Shown here piece after piece: positions 7,197-14,909 of a stretch of DNA of 14,909 nt; position 1 is the first letter of the stretch; each line of letters begins with the position of its first letter. The notes under the pieces were generated by a model. It did no database searches, was not told the DNA's origin, and worked only from the letters and a program-made list of their open reading frames with translations. The stretch comes from Amoebophrya sp. AT5.2 (Eukaryota; Sar; Dinophyceae; Syndiniales; Amoebophryaceae), in NCBI GenBank assembly GCA_005223375.1, contig RXOD01005290.1, forward strand, positions 1 through 14,909, written 5' to 3'. The position numbers and the translations under genes were made by a program.

Positions 7197-10100
7197 CAAC
7201 GGGAAATGGAGCAGCAGGAGCCGCAGCTGCAAAGAAGATTGCTCGACGCGCAAGGAGAGGTGCCGCGGTTGGCGGAGGACCCAAATGCAAATGCTGCGTT
7301 CTTAGAGTTAGACGAGGTGCAGCGCAATAATAGTCTCGAGCTTGACGACGTAGAAGTAGAAGATGAGGCGCTCAAAAGAGAACCGAGTACAATGCCAAGG
7401 CCCTGGCATTGGCGGTCGGGATCGCTATCGAGGACACGGGCGTCGAGAAAGAGAACTGCGGTGTCGAAGAATCAACGCGATGCGGGGTCAAAGAATCAAC
7501 TCGACGTGACTTCTACGGCCACCTTGCTACAACAACAATCCGCTTTAGGTTTGGGAGGTTTTGACTATTCGGCCGCGTTGGGACAGGCTACGGCGGACGC
7601 TTACGCAAGTGCGAGCGCATCTAAGATCGCCGAGGCGGCCGGAACGGTTTTGTGGTCCATGAGCGGATGGGTTATGACATCAGACACGGCGACGATGGGC
7701 ATGGATGCCGCCACTGCTGTACTCGACGGGGGAGCTGCGCTCGCATCGGACCCCGAGGGAGCTGCGATCGCAGCTCTCGAGCAACTGGGGCAGGGAGCCT
7801 CGGCCGCCGCCGGACAAGTTTGCCGACGCCTTCGCGGGTTCCAGCCACCTGAACGAGGCCGGGATGGTGCTCATGCTTGCCTTGACCGGAGCGTCCGTCG
7901 TCGTGTGCCCGGCGGTGGAGGTGGCCCTCACTGTGGACGCCGCTGCGCCGCTGGCGAGCGCGCTCGCGGGGGAGGCCAGTGCCTTGTATACCACAGGCGA
8001 ATTCTCGATGTCAGCCGGAGAGCTGCTGGCTCTGGGCAAGGACTCGGCCCTCATGCAGTCGGCGGTCAGGCTCACAGTCGGAGACGATGCCATACGCGCA
8101 GGGAAGTGGGCCACGGGGAAGGTGTCGGACGCGCTCGCGCGCCGGCTCCTCCCGACGGGGGAACGAAGCGCCAAGGAAGCAGCCGAGGGCGAGCACGCGG
8201 GAAAGGCCTTGGACCACGACAGCAGGGCCACTCCCGCAGCAAGAGCAGAGCAGGTGGCTGCACTCGAAAGGGAGCTCAGCGAGTTGCATCGCACAATTGA
8301 GTGGGCCACCGCAGGCAATTTGCAGGACGGGATCACAGCGGAGTACTTGAAAGGCCTAGGCCAGCGACACGAGGAGGTCGCAAAAGAAGCACTTGACGGC
8401 GTTCTGCAGGAAGATCATCTTCAAGTTCACGATGGTGCAGCTAAAAAGGCCGACTCGACTGCAGCCGAAGATACACATGCAGGAATAAAGGCGGGATCGC
8501 ACCACGAGACTAGCACAACTGGGGAGCAGATCTTTCGCGAGGGCGAGAATGTCCTCAGCGAGGCAAAGCAGGAGTTGAGTAAAGGCTTGCCCGACATGGT
8601 GACGGACGTGGGAAAGGCAATACACGATATCGGAAGCCGCGCAAGCGATGAAAAAGAAGTGCTGAAAGCGGGCCTCGAGGGCGCAGAGGGGCTCAGCGAT
8701 GGCATGGACAAACTGAACCGGTGGGTTGGTGAACACTTAAACCCATTGCGCAGCGAGGTGTCTGATCTTCAAGAAGAGGCCGTGGCAGAGAAATTTTTCG
8801 GCGCCAACGCGATCACGAGGGAGCAGCTGATTGACCGTCTGAAGGAGACGTACAATGACCTGCGGGACGTACTCGAGCGCGAGAAATTGGGGCTGGAAAA
8901 GAACACCGACAAAAGTTTCGCGAAAGCGGAAGACCACCTGCAGGCCCAGTATGCTAAAATGGAGGCCGAAGTGCACGAGGGCTTCGAGAAGGGGCAGGTG
9001 GACAGTAAGGTCGAGTCGCAGACCTTGGAGAAACTGAGCAAGGGAATGAATGAAAAGGCGCGGAGCCTGGCGGAACAACACACAGAGCATTTGAAGGATA
9101 TCGCCAGGCACGAAAAGGACGAGAAGGCTGCTTTACGGCACGAGTACAAAGATGCCGAGGCGGCTGCAGGTGAACAGTGGGAGCGGGCCGAAAAGGACGT
9201 GGCGGCCAGAGCAGAAGTCGTGACGGAGGAAGTCGCGAATTCGGTGGAGCAGGCGGCTGTGGGGATGTTGGTGAAGACGATTCTGGGGAAAGCTGTGCAT
9301 CTTTTGGCGAAAGTTGTAAAGTTTGGTGTGCATCTGGCATGGGAAGCTGTAAAGTTTATTTGGCGGATGTTCGCCCGCGCCATCGGCTACGTGATGCGAC
9401 GAATTTTTGCTCTACTCGGACGAAGTGTCCTCGGTAAAAAGGCAGTGATAGAGAAGCGACCACACGACGAGAAGCTGACGGAGCAACGAGAAGTACTAGA
9501 CGGCAGCCCTGCGTCCTCTGCGTCAGCACAGCGTTCGGGTTCGGCCGAGACGCCGCGCAAGCCGGACCTGGCCGCCGGGGACCTGTTGTTCCTGTTGCAG
9601 GCTCGGCTGGCCTTTGACGAGAAGGTGGAGAAGGAGCTCGTGGGGTCGCATGCCTTATGGAACAACTTCAAACAGGCGAGCGAGAGCCTGGAAAGAGAAC
9701 TGGCTCTCCGCGGGGACACCGCGGGCGAGGTCTTTCTCAAAACGCAAGAGGACCACTGGCTGGTGCCCGCCCTCAGCGGTCTACACCTGGTCGAAACATC
9801 GTCAGAGCAGCGGGTGGCCGAGGGAGCGTGTGCCGAACTGGTCCTGGCATTTTCCACGCTGGTTGCGGCAGATTCAGTTCCAGCAGACGGGACAGCTGCG
9901 GGTGGTGCTACAGCTGCAGATCCAGAAGATGTTATAGAGAGCACAGGAGTACAACTACAAGTACAACCCCAACCGCCCTGCCGCGTCTATGAGGACCGCG
10001 CAGGAGGAGCACGTCGTCGTCGTCTTCCAACGTAGAGGAGACGCTCTTGTTGCGGCGTTGGATGCGGCCTTGACGGGGTTCGACCAGAAAGTCAACGGCG

Positions 10101-13100
10101 AAGGTCTGCAGGCGCCGACGAAGCGATGGATCTCGTGGATGATGAGCGAAAAAAAGAAAATCGCGCAGTCAGATCAGGAGCGCGAGCGCGACCAAGCAGT
10201 CCGTCTCCAGGCTGCCTTCTCACAAACCTGCGGCTACCAATCGACGTGGCGGCAGGTACCGGTGCCGCACGCTGAACCTGAAAGAGAAAGGACGGCAGAA
10301 AATAGCGCAGGAGGGTTGTCGGAAGACGATGACGAAAAATCGCTTCTGGGGGACAAGTCGATTAACGGTTACAACCGGAACCAAGGCATTGAGTTTCATC
10401 TGTGGAAAAATCATTGGGCGGCGGGACAAGTGGAGCGCAGCACCCAGCAAGAAGGCGAGCGAGATGTTGAGCCACCAGGTGTTCTGAAGACAACTGCCTC
10501 CGCTCCCACTGCCACTGCAGCGCTGGAGAAACTGGAAAAGTCGTGGAAGGAGTTTGCGGAAAACGACTGGTTCTCCGACGTGGCGTTTGGCAGCTACGTG
10601 CTGAGCGACTTCTGCCGTGATGTACAGAATTTTGAGCAGAGCAGCGCCTCGCTGGACGGCTCGCCGCTGCAGGGCTGCTGCAACCTTGCCGCCGCAGCAA
10701 CAGCGACTACAGGAGAAGGAGGACGAGAAGGAGGCGCAACTTTTGAAGTTGTGGAGAAGGAGGTTTTGGTGGCCCTCGACCTCCTCGATCTGAACTACCT
10801 CCAGGGCATAAAGGGAAAAATACAAACTACAGATGAAACTACGGAAGCAGAGGCCGGCCAATCCCAATTTGTAGCTGGAGTAGGTGCTCGAGCTCGTGCC
10901 GGGTATGTCGTTACGGAAATCACGGATCATGATCAACGCAGAACCCGCCCGGACGCGCTCCAGCCGGGCGATCGCATCGAGGCGCTGCCAAGCTACTACT
11001 TCGACGTGTTGTGCCGGGTGGCCCTTCGCATGATTCCTGCCTGCCCCGAGTCACCGGCGCAACCGCCACCATACAACTTTTGGTTTTGCAAGGGAGCAGG
11101 ACACTTCTCGACGCGGCAGAAAAAAAAGGAGCTGAACGAATTCGCGGCCCTGCAGGAGGCGCACCGTTTATACGCGCAGTGTGCGGCGAACAGTCTGAAG
11201 AAGCTCGGAGCCAATCGTGAACTGGCAGCTCCCAGGCCGGGCGCGGCCAACTCGTTGTGGGTGGAATTTCGCGTTTGGAGAAAGTTTGAAGAGGCCGTGG
11301 ATGCCGCCTCAGCGTACCGGCAAAACAAGTGCGAGCTTGCTTTCGCCGGTTTCCGGAGAGAAGCGGAAAACGCGTTTGCGAACACTCCGTGTGTGCACGA
11401 AGACGTCCTGGTGCGGTCGGCCACGAGAAGGAGACCCAGTTCCAGTGGATCTACAAGCGAACTCGAACAAAATGCAAATGACCACGGCGTGGCCCTCGCC
11501 CCCCATGTTGTACACACGTACTGTCGATGGCGGCGGCTGCAGCAATTTGGGAAACTCGCGACTTATGCATCGGCGTCGTGGCTGCTTAGGCGAGCGGCGG
11601 AGACGGGCAGCTCCTCCTCACGTGCTTTGCAGTTGCTGACCGGCGCGGACTCCTCGCTGCTTCAAGAGGCCGCGCGCCCGGGCGACGCAAGCCGAACGTC
11701 GAAGCAGAAGGCCCGCCTCGAGCTGACGTTGTTGTCTGCCTACCACTCCCAGGTCGTGCACGACTTTTCCACGACGACGCTGCGCCTGCAGCACGAGGAA
11801 AAAGTAAGCCGCCTGCTCCTCACCTTGGATGCCGCAGAAAAACTGATGGAGCAGCACTATGGACTATTGTATCGAGGACATCGTGGTCCGAAAGCGAAAG
11901 AAGTTGCAGGCGTGAGGCTGCAACTCGCAACTGCCTACTCCCAGCCACTGGTTCACGGGCTCGGGTTTTTGGAGTTGACGCTTGGCCACGTGCAGGTTCG
12001 CGCGCTGCTCAGAGAGCTGCGGCAGCTGGAGCAGGTTGCACAAACAACAGCAACGTCGGGTGCGAGGTGGTCGTCGTGGGCGTGGTCCTCGAGGACGAAA
12101 ATTGCACCAGGCCCCGCCCCCGGCGACACGCTCACGCCCGACCAAGAAGAGCTATTGCAGCGTGCGGAAACCGTGGTGCCGAAAAAAGCGCTCACTTGGC
12201 TTCCTGTGGCGCGCTCCTCGCGAGAAACGCCCACCCAAGAGGACGAGGCAACCAGAGACCGCACGCTGCACATGCGACGCAACACTGGCAGTCTGTTTGA
12301 CAACGGCAGCCGCAAGAACTCGCGGGACGGCGACCCCCCGGTGGACCCCGTCAACGCGGTCGATCTCGATGGAGAGACCGAGGAGGGTGCAGCCTGGTTT
12401 TTGGGAGCCGTGTCCGGCGAGCTGAAGTTCTGGACGCAACGGAACGCAAAGTATGAGCAGCCGAAGGCATTTTATGATATGAGGCGCCGGCTTTTCGGCG
12501 CTAGGTTGTCGGAGGAGCCTCTGCTCGGAGCGGAACTCCGGGCTCTGCTGGCCCCGGACGGGTCCGGCTGGGAGCTGCGCGAGGCAGTGAAATCCCCAGC
12601 GGGCTACAAATTGTTTTCCCTCGCGCACGCGCTGCAGGGCCGCAGGCTTCGCAGCCGATTGGGGGCACAGATCGACGCGCTGGTCGCGAAGCAGCAACGG
12701 CTGACCGCGGGGGTGCGGGCGCTCGAGAAGACGAAGTTTGGACCGCGGGCGGCTGCAAAGGAGATAGTGCCCACCGTGCTGCACGTCCCGCTCGACTCCA
12801 AAACTACGCCCTTCCTCAAAAACCTGGCGTCATACGCGAGCATCGAGTTGGCGTTGCACCAGGTTGCGGTGCAACGCATCCTGGTCGAAGACCCCCTGGC
12901 GCGGGTGGAGAGTGCAGAAAAGCACGTGGAAAGCGAAATAGCGGACGCGAGAAGAGCGGAACAAGAAGCAGCACGAATTATCCACGCGGGCGAGGCGGCA
13001 CAAGAACAAGAAGCAGCGCAGGGTCACGATGCGGGGACTCCGACTCACGAAGGACCAGAATATCACACGGCCACCATGCCGTCGTCCTTTCTGCAAGAGA

Positions 13101-14671
13101 AAAGACAAGCACAAGTGCCAGCGGCAGCCAGTACAATGACACCTGGACACTCGACGTCGTGGGATGAAGTATATGATGAAGACCCTTCCGCGGAAAGACT
13201 TGTGGCAGAGGTGGAGCGTTTCTTTAAGCGGTCAAAAACAGTTCTCGATAAAATAAATCCAGAAGATAAAGCAGAACAAGTAGGTGCAGCTGCAGGGTGG
13301 AATGGGAATACAATTCCACCCTACAAGCGGGCCGTCCGGACGTTGAATGATGCTGGCGCCGAGCTGAAACAATACAAGGAATTGAAATTATCCTTGGAGC
13401 AGGTCGTGCCAGCAGGGAAGGAGATGAAGAACGACAACATCTCCGGAGCAGAACAAGCAGCTCTATTCGACTCCTGTAAAAATGACGCGTCGTCTGGATC
13501 TGTGTCCCCGCGCTGCCAGATGCGTCGTTATCTCTGGCACGTGTTGCAGCGGTTGAAGGTGGGGGCGCAGATGCAGCTGAAACCCGACTTGGCGTCGCCC
13601 TTCGACGCCGAGTTGCTCACGACCGTGATGGAGGGTCTCGCCCTCGAGGTGGGTGCCGCGACCGAGATCGACAACGGCAAGGGCTGGCTCTCGCAGCGCA
13701 GGCGGTGGCGCGACCTCTTGAAACGGGTCGGCGACTTCATGGCGCGCTTTTTGTACCCGGTGGTCCTCTGCGCTGTTCGCACGCGGCGCCAGGAAGGAGG
13801 TGACACAGATCCAGACGGCGCTGTTCGCACGGACCCCTTCGCTCAGGTGCTCTGGCGGCGAACCGGGGGGTGGGATTTCCACCTCCATGATGACGATGAG
13901 CATAATAAAAGCAAATCTGACCAACACCAAGAAGAACAATCACAGGATCAGAAGCAGCAGTACAACTACTACCTGAGCCACACGCGGCTGCGCGCAGCAG
14001 CACACGAAGCCGTGCTCGCTGTGGAAAAACAGAATTTGCAACGCGTCAAGATCATTAGGGCCGCAGAGGTGCTGCCTCCGCGTCCGGGAGGGCCAGAGGG
14101 GACAGAGGCAGACCGCGCGGGACGCCGAGATCAAGCGCAACAGGAGAGGTTCCACCGACTACAGGAAGGCGAAATTCTCGAGGAGCTGCTGGAGCCTCTG
14201 CACGCCGTCTTTCTGTGGCGGGATGGGGTAGGAGCAGCAAACCGTTTCTGGCTGGACAAAGACGTGTACCCGGCGCTGAAGGAAGTACAAGTCGAGAGCA
14301 AGGGGACGTCTTCTCCGACGGGGGCCGATGCAGATCACACTAGAAAAGCAGAGACGCAGAGGACGAAGCTGGTGCTGGGCGGAACGTCACAAAAGCAAAA
14401 GGAAGAAGAAAAGGAGTTTTTTGACGTATTGCGTGAGTTCCACAATAAAAACCTGGGCGCGAACAGCGAGTGTGGCGCAGAACAGATAAAAAAGGGGGAG
14501 ACGATGAAGACCGATGCCATTTCCACGCTACCACTAGTTGAAGAAGATCCGCAGCAGAAGACACGAGACGAAGAGCTTGAGCTCACACAGCTCAATAAGC
14601 GGCTCGACTTCCGGACGAAAAAGATGGTGACTTACAGCTCAAAAAAATGCATTGTTAGACGCATCTTTTAA
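7077..14671 (+). CDS. Giant orphan protein, about 2,450-2,500 residues, multi-exon model
   Basis: Not recognised. The model joins 7077-7349, 7400-7505, 7549-7817, 7858-9948 and 10004-14671 (TAA at 14669-14671). Evidence for one gene: the same strand, G/C-ending codons and Ala/Glu/Lys/Arg-rich composition throughout, no stop between segments when the reading frame switches, and no spacer. Layout in order: hydrophobic N-terminus; Ala/Gly-rich hydrophobic section; charged coiled coil; cationic amphipathic 11-residue repeats; then about 1,550 residues of mostly helical sequence broken by Glu/Gln/Lys/Ser-rich linkers. There is no ATPase, kinase, protease or nucleic-acid-binding signature that I can see. 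A hydrophobic start plus amphipathic section suggests membrane or secretory association, but this is inference. Alternatives are two adjacent genes divided near 9950-10000, or a single-exon gene with assembly indels. The exon boundaries are uncertain; the coding nature of 7858-14671 is well supported by the long frames. Confidence 0.72.
7350..7399 (+). other. Candidate 50-nt intron, frame 7077 to frame 7400
   Basis: Bounds are GAC|GTAGAAGT...GCCAAG|GCC, phase 0, length 50 (2 mod 3). The upstream frame is coding-like to about 7349 (...NNSLELDD). From 7394 to about 7505 a different frame carries the coding signal (ALALAVGIAIEDTG...; codons GCC CTG GCA TTG GCG GTC GGG ATC) and the original frame turns Arg-rich and shadow-like. 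The new frame has a TGA at 7364-7366, so the switch must occur after it or an intron must span it. The exact sites are inferred. Confidence 0.4.
7391..7410. repeat. Near-perfect 20-bp palindrome
   Basis: AATGCCAAGGCCCTGGCATT: arms AATGCCA and TGGCATT are exact complements and nine of ten pairs match. It straddles the proposed 3' splice site at 7399, so it might influence splicing or be a coincidence of the Ala-coding sequence. Confidence 0.6.
7460..7507 (+). repeat. 24-bp tandem duplication encoding GVEESTRC-GVKESTRR
   Basis: Copies at 7460-7483 and 7484-7507 differ at only a few positions. In the locally coding frame they encode two 8-residue units, and two of the changes are silent (GGT/GGG, ACG/ACT). 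The duplication lies at the end of the proposed second exon. Confidence 0.6.
7506..7548 (+). other. Candidate 43-nt intron
   Basis: Donor CGAC|GTGACT, acceptor TCCGCTTTAG|GT with a short pyrimidine run. It is phase 1, and its length (1 mod 3) restores the 7077 frame, which is clearly coding from about 7551 (LGGFDYSAALGQATADAY). An alternative donor at 7461 (CTGCG|GTGTCG) gives an 88-nt intron to the same acceptor, with the same frame result. The locally coding frame would otherwise hit TGA at 7562-7564. Confidence 0.42.
7549..8150 (+). other. Ala/Gly-rich hydrophobic section of the giant protein
   Basis: The protein here is strongly enriched in Ala, Gly, Ser, Leu and Val: ADAYASASASKIAEAAGTVL, then after the frame junction AGMVLMLALTGASVVVCPAV and DAAAPLASALAGEASAL. 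One or two stretches are hydrophobic enough to span or insert into a membrane. Short Ala/Gly-rich motifs recur, consistent with packed small-residue helices. No named domain is recognised. Confidence 0.5.
7818..7857 (+). other. Frame junction, candidate 40-nt intron or indel
   Basis: Coding signal moves by +1 between about 7805 and 7860. GGACAA|GTTTGC...AACGAG|GCCGGG is a 40-nt, phase-0 GT-AG interval that joins ...GASAAAGQ to AGMVLML... The interval is itself GC-rich and coding-like in the downstream frame (DKFADAFAGSSHLNE), so a single extra base near the GCCGCCGCCGG run is a real alternative. Confidence 0.4.
8236..9255 (+). other. Charged coiled-coil region of the giant protein
   Basis: Roughly 340 residues rich in Glu, Lys, Ala, Leu and Gln with heptad-like spacing, for example EQVAALERELSELHRTIEWA, LIDRLKETYNDLRDVLEREK and TLEKLSKGMNEKARSLAEQH. 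It has almost no Pro and few aromatics, so long helices are expected. A short low-complexity break occurs at about 8440-8520. It likely serves as an oligomerisation or rod segment placed before the amphipathic repeats. Confidence 0.6.
9289..9411 (+). repeat. Amphipathic 11-residue repeats, cationic and hydrophobic
   Basis: Successive units are KAVHLLA, KVVKFGVHLAW, EAVKFIWRMFA and RAIGYVMRRIFA. Each begins charged-Ala/Val-Val/Ile and is followed by a basic or small residue and an aromatic or Leu. The DNA also repeats (AAAGCTGTGCAT, AAAGTTGTAAAGTTT, GAAGCTGTAAAGTTT), showing origin by duplication. The stretch has one acidic residue against about eight Lys/Arg plus two His, so it should form a long membrane-binding amphipathic helix or a buried hydrophobic one. 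Confidence 0.65.
9949..10003 (+). other. Frame junction, candidate 55-nt intron
   Basis: The frame of 7858-9948 runs on to TAG at 10033-10035, while the downstream frame is open from 9938. ACAGGA|GTACAA...CCGCGCAG|GAGGAG is a 55-nt, phase-0 GT-AG interval that joins ...VIESTG to EEHVVVVFQRRG. A second donor at 9961 (CTACAA|GTACAA) gives 43 nt to the same acceptor and also restores frame. The choice is not decidable from sequence, and an indel cannot be excluded. Confidence 0.42.
10004..14671 (+). other. Long C-terminal region of the giant protein
   Basis: About 1,555 residues in one uninterrupted frame. Globular-looking blocks with aromatic and hydrophobic residues (for example PSYYFDVLCRVALRMIPACP, NSLWVEFRVWRKFEEAVDAA, ILEELLEPLHAVFLWRDGVG) alternate with acidic or Gln/Lys-rich linkers such as the one at about 13880-13970 (HDDDEHNKSKSDQHQEEQSQ). 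Several helices pair Arg/Glu with Leu (LRSRLGAQIDALVAKQQRL). No catalytic motif or known repeat family is recognised. The protein ends with a basic TKKMVTYSSKKCIVRRIF tail. Confidence 0.6.
13294..13322. repeat. Perfect 10-bp inverted repeat inside the giant gene
   Basis: AGGGTGGAAT (13294-13303) and ATTCCACCCT (13313-13322) are exact reverse complements around a 9-nt loop. In the coding frame the repeat encodes GWNGNTIPPY, a loop-like segment between a charged region and a helix. A coding context makes a strict 10-bp stem unusual, but no function is shown. Confidence 0.65.
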
Positions 14672-14909
14672 AAAACGGCCGCTCCCTTTTTTGGCCCGGT
14701 TTGGCTCTTTTTTGGCCTCATCACAATGACGTGCTGCCTCCAGAAAAGCAGGGGCTGGCCTTGGCACCTTGCTGAGCCGCGTGCTTCTGGAAGCAAAAGC
14801 ACCGCCTCGCTTTGGCTGCTGTAGGTGTAGCCTTTCCGTCCTGGTGTCGATTCGTCGATCCCTGGGCTTGCTTCCTCCCTCCCGTTCTGCTTGGATCTCT
14901 CCAGCTGTT
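14672..14909. other. 3' flank of the giant gene
   Basis: A short A-run follows the stop, then pyrimidine-rich sequence. An ATG at 14727 opens only about 32 codons and has no support. No AATAAA is present. A following gene may begin beyond the window. Confidence 0.5.
14686..14717 (+). repeat. Duplicated CTTTTTTGGCC element
   Basis: CTTTTTTGGCC occurs at 14686-14696 and 14707-14717, with TTTGGCTC (14700-14707) between them, starting 15 bases after the stop codon. This is a short direct repeat, possibly a 3'-end processing or promoter element. Confidence 0.6.

Noticed and set aside
8769..9383. 204-codon minus-strand open frame
   Set aside because: Ser/Arg/Ala-rich antisense shadow of the coiled-coil coding region.
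10009..10022. GTC/CGT triplet run suggesting a slippage site
   Set aside because: Only about four triplets encoding Val-Val-Val-Val in frame; too short to call a microsatellite or programmed frameshift signal.
14055..14155. Minus-strand open frames at the C-terminal end of the giant gene
   Set aside because: They are shadows; the plus frame is continuous for 1,555 codons through the region.

Overview
The window is nuclear DNA of a unicellular eukaryote. Evidence: a DHHC protein acyltransferase gene split by a canonical GT-AG intron, a gene for a mitochondrial import J-protein (Tim14/Pam18), long intergenic spacers without operon-like packing or ribosome binding sites, and a very large unrecognised gene whose reading frame shifts in ways short introns would explain. 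The G/C-ending codons and the Ala/Gly/Glu-rich, low-complexity proteins would fit an alveolate such as a dinoflagellate relative, but this is an inference and no diagnostic marker is present.

Layout. Positions 1-2179 are mostly non-genic and somewhat AT-richer. They hold a possible C-terminal tail of an upstream gene (1-75) and a weakly supported minus-strand multi-exon gene (about 510-1330). The DHHC acyltransferase runs from 2180 to 3922, with one 372-nt intron (2677-3048) whose removal exactly rebuilds the C-x2-C zinc motif; its last few dozen residues are uncertain. A spacer of roughly 1 kb follows, then the Tim14 gene (4883-5686), apparently without introns. A 1.4-kb spacer (5687-7076) contains a perfect hairpin and a direct repeat.

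Positions 7077-14671 appear to be one plus-strand gene for an orphan protein of about 2,450-2,500 residues. It starts with a hydrophobic N-terminus, then has an Ala/Gly-rich hydrophobic section, a long charged coiled coil, a cationic amphipathic stretch made of 11-residue repeats, and about 1,550 residues of helical, low-complexity-linked sequence. The coding frame changes four times. Each change can be closed by a 40-55-nt GT-AG interval, though an assembly indel is possible at some of them. I recognise no known domain in it. The last 240 bases are a pyrimidine-rich 3' flank.

The two recognised genes act in membranes (S-acylation; the mitochondrial inner membrane import motor). There is no sign that the three genes work in a common pathway, and the window does not show a defence system, mobile element or CRISPR. 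The most novel object is the orphan giant protein.
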